Assembly: GCF_026230105.1 (NCBI RefSeq) | Contig: NC_079476.1 | Location: 13,468,709 to 13,532,708, forward strand | Direction of reading: 5' to 3' | Source: Diorhabda sublineata | Lineage: Eukaryota; Arthropoda; Insecta; Coleoptera; Chrysomelidae | Length of the DNA: 64,000 nt | Made by a program: the position numbers and the translations under genes | Shown: positions 54,401 through 59,220 of the stretch, one piece after another | Position numbering within the stretch: position 1 is the first letter of the stretch | Layout: every line of letters starts with the position of its first letter | The notes under the pieces: model-generated | Told to the model about the DNA's origin: nothing | What the model saw: the letters and a program-made list of their open reading frames with translations, nothing else | Databases searched by the model: none

Positions 54401-57400
54401 GATACTGAACACACTGTTTACATTACCACTACACCAACACACACAGTCTGAAGCGCGTTTCTATAACCAAGTTATCGTCTTCAGAAACTAAAGGTAACAG
54501 TTTATCTATAGTCCTAGAAGGCGATAACTTGGTGATAGAAACGCGCTTCAGACAGTGTAATTGTGAGTGTTGGTGTAGTGGTAATGTAAACACTATGTTC
54601 ATTATCATAGAATAGAGTTTAGTTTATCTGCGATGGGGAAAACTACTGTTCAATGATTAAATGCCAAAATTCCTGTGCATATGTTAGATTTTAGTATTAG
54701 CCCTCATTTTTTAGTGAGACCGATTATTAGGAACAAATTAGAGTTCAAGTGTGTGTCTAGAAAATAGCCCACTAAAGATTTTTTTCTACTTTACTAATTA
54801 TTATGGTAAAACTAGGAATTATATTACAATTTCTTGTCATCTTATCAGATAATAACTCAAAAGGCACATACCCCTTTCTCAAAACTATGTTATATAAATA
54901 AATCTATGAACACAAAATAGCAGATAACATTTACAATACTATAAAGAGAGATCTCCTAACTTACAAGAGTAAGAGTTAACGTTTTTGTATGAAAAAAAGT
55001 CATTTTGTTTTAGCAAACCGATATTTTTAGCTACTATTTAGTATAAAATTAAACTAACATTCGAATGTGTTAAAATACTCTTTGGGTCTTTTTTATTTTC
55101 TTGTACCTACAATATTCTTCTTTTGGAACAGAAACACTTTACTTCACTACAGTAATTCACTTCAACTGCGCTATTTTGTTGGAGTTATGTGAATTTGTTT
55201 ACTATACTGTGACATCGTGCGTGTCACGTGACCAACACCATAGCAGAAATATTGTTTTTAATTATAACATTGACTTTTAATGAAAATACGACAATTACGC
55301 CTGAAATAAAAATGCAGAGTACTTATTAACATGGAGGATAATTTAAAACAATTTCCAAAAATTGGTCAAATAGTTTATTGTGCAATAATATTTACTTCAA
55401 CATTTTCATAATTAAAAATAGGAAGTAAAAAAATTTCCCGTTGATAAAGCCTATAGTAGCCATAATAGGCGAGATTTGAATTAATAAAAACAAATTGTTA
55501 AAATATTAATAAATTTTCATGTTTTTCGAATAAAATCCTTTTAGAACCATGGTGTAGTTATACATTCAGCTTATGGTAGCGCAAAAGATATCAATGTATA
55601 TACTTCTGTTGGATTGAAACAAAAGCAGATATTCATTATTGGCAAAGCTACAAAGAAACAACAATCTCAAGCTACCATTTTAACAGATGGTTATGCAGCA
55701 CATTTAACAATGTTAATGTCACACGGTGGATCACGGCCGGCTCAAGGTAACGCTAGAATGGTTATACCTAGAGGACATTTCGGTCTTCCAGGACAAACTT
55801 TTTCCCGAAGAAGAAGGTAACCTTTTTGGATTATTTCAGTTTTCTAACATTTTCAGTATCTAGAAAAATGTATTTTAATTGTTATGTGAATTGTTTTTCA
55901 ATTAATTTATTTGAGATATATCAGTCAATTTCAAATTAGGTTAATTCCTTAGTATTCATATATATGAATAAGCTTTGTTTTTTTATATTTATCAATCATC
56001 TGTCATTTAACAGGAGATTACTCACATTTTTTTAGCTTTTTAAATTCTATAAAAACTCTACTTTGTTACACATCTGATGATTTCCAAAATTTTATTGATT
56101 TGAAAGGTAACATTCAATGGGAATTTTTTAATATTGACATTGTGTGATTTCAGGCAATTTCGGATTGGTGCCAACTTTAATTTAAAATACCATTTGTTCT
56201 AATTATATGATATTTTCGAGTTATTTAGTATTAATATTGAAGTTTTAATATATGAAAACAAGGCAATTAATATTTTTCAAAATTCACAGATACATACATT
56301 GGAATTTATTGAATAAAATTATTAATATTTGTTAAATGGACTTGAAAAATTTTAAAAAGGATATTCTTTTTTAACGAGAATAATTAGAACACTAAATTTC
56401 ACAAGAATAAGGATGTTTATTTTAAGTCGGTAGTTAGTATTAACAAACATACTAATTTTAGAAATCTGGATATAGTTTATACCGTTTGAGATCCGTTCTA
56501 AATAGGTGCTACGTCATCAGCGCCGATTGACTAGGAGAGCGGCAGCCTATTTGACAAATTGCTACTGACTTGTCGGTATTTTCACGATAAAGAGCTGATT
56601 TGTTGATAAAAATAGATCGATAAAATGACAGATTCATGGAACAAAGTCAAGAAGATTTTATGTGCTCGGAATGCCAAGTTTTAACGAATATATTGCATTT
56701 AACTTTAATTTTGTTGGTCTTATGGTTATCGAGTAAAAACGTGTCTGATTTTCATCACAAAATAATTACAATAAATTAGAAAATACTATTGATTTCCCCT
56801 AGATTTTATTAATTAAATGTAGTAAATCAATGCTTTATGAATAGCAAAATGTGTCAACTTACATAAGAAATGTAGTTTTATAGAAGTTTTGATGAAAAAA
56901 AATATGTCTGCACCACATTTTGACATGAAAAAGAGTCCGATTTCATTTTTTACTTAAAAAAATACTCAACGGGTCAAATTTGCTCCATGTTAAACATTAA
57001 TTTTGAAAATTATTAGTTCTGAAAAACCGCTGATGCCCCTTTTTTTGCCACGCCATTGCAAAAATTAAATAACAAGTAACACTTGTTGATTTGATGTTAG
57101 AATAAAACGTCAAGCTACCCTGTATCGGAAGTTTTAAGTTTTGAGTATGCCATTTAAAAAACGAAAGTACTTACCTCGAAATTATTTTCACAACAAAATC
57201 AATTACTTTTACTGTCCCTTTTCAATGCATCACACCATTTTTTCCGATATTTTTTCCCTTAGTGGTGTTTTCACATTTTGGTACAATGAAATATTATAGA
57301 ATGGTAAAACAAAACATGCTGTGGATGCTGGCGGGTGAAGCTCTATCGGTACTGGTGACGTAAGCAATTTAAATTAACGCTGAGTGCTAGAGACGTGCGG

Positions 57401-59137
57401 TAAATTGCAAAATGTATGATATGGCGTACCAAATCATTTAAAAATATAAACCCGACATTGTTTTATCCATTTGTTTATTTTTTCATTATAAATTCCTAAA
57501 AGTTTTTTATTCTATGAATTCAATTTTATAGTATTGATGGAAATATATTTTCCAAATATTGAGTTGTTACCATATGTAAAGAGCATTGCAATTGTCACTA
57601 AGTACTTAGTTTATATATATTTGTATACAAATATAAACATTACATATTATTGCAGTGGTATGCTAAATGTAACCTTTTTAAGGGTTATGGTAATGTAATA
57701 TTTTAAGGAAACTCTTACAAGCAAATTTTATATGAATATTCTAATATTTTCCCCTTATGTAGGTGAATTTTTCTTCGAATCGAATACATTCAATTATTAT
57801 CATAAAAAACTTAATCGTTATTTAACAAACAAACAGTGGTAAATAAGTGCTGTTCACATAGGACAAACATCGTAAATTTAGAAAAGTCATCAATAGGATA
57901 AAAAAATGGCACGACATTAATAATATTGAGTTATTACTGATAATTCTGTTCTATAAATTCCATATATGAATAATTTGAAGAAAAATGCTGCTTTGGTTAA
58001 TTGAAGTTGATAAATTTGAAAAGAAATTCAAGGAATTTCATCTTCAATTTGCTGTTATAATACTTTAATATTAAATACCGGTATATTTTATAAAATAAAA
58101 AAATCAACAAGATTAAAAAAAATAGGAGGTCGTTTTTAATCTAAAATAATTATTGTATTATAGTTTCAAATTAATTTTTTGTGCTAAACCATTTAAATAA
58201 AAAATATTTTATGGACGACGAACGAAGCAAAAATTTAATCTTATAAATTGTTGAGTTATTGTTCGGTAAGTCCAAATGACAATCATCTAGATACCTAGAT
58301 TGATGCTTGACGTTTTCAACCGAGTTGAGATCAAGACTTCATGGGTGTCAATTCAAAGTGGGGATATTTATTTCTGGAATTTTATGTATTGCATAAACAA
58401 ATGTTCACCGTTTTGGAATCTTCTTGTGGTAAAGAATCAGGAATGCTCATAGATGTGAACGAGGCTTTTCGTAAACTTTGTTACAAGGGTGTGTTATTCT
58501 AAATCAAAGCTGTAGCAGCTATACTGTCTTTCCTCTATAAAATAATTGAATATAGGCAGACTCTTAAGAACCATATTAGATCATGAGTATTACAACTCAG
58601 CGTACTAATACTATACTTGAATTTAATCTATACCTTCAAGTTTCAACTACACTATAATAAGAACATTTGTCGATGACTATAAATCTAGCGAAAATAATAT
58701 TAAATGTTAAAAAATCATAACATATAGTTTAATTTTAGAAAAAGAAGAATTTCTCACTATATACATTAAAAATTTGTCGATGAAAATGGAATATTTATGT
58801 TTATTCAATTTTTTGTTGACTGTTACCGTTCAATCATTACAGTTTACGTGTTTATTATTATATTAGTAGTTCATTTTAGATAGTAAGATTTCGAAATCGC
58901 CATTTTTTAGATACTGAACGTTTGTAAATATGCTTAAATTATATATTTTATATTTAACAAAACTAGTATTGGTTCAAATGTTTCCAAAATCAAATTCAAA
59001 ATCGATGTTAATTGAAAACATATAGAGAAATATTTTTTCACTATTGATCTTATATGGTATCGGAAAAAAAATCTCAAATTGGAATATCAAATTAAAATTC
59101 CACAACTAATCTACCAGTTCTAAGTTCAAATAGAACG

Positions 59138-59220
<83 letters not shown>

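Noticed and set aside
56312..56317. AATAAA as a definite poly(A) signal for the short rdgB form
   Set aside because: In a genome this AT-rich the hexamer occurs often by chance; kept only as a candidate.
8105..59217. The four (TA)n tracts as origins or regulatory elements
   Set aside because: Simple microsatellites at intronic positions; no further signal around them.
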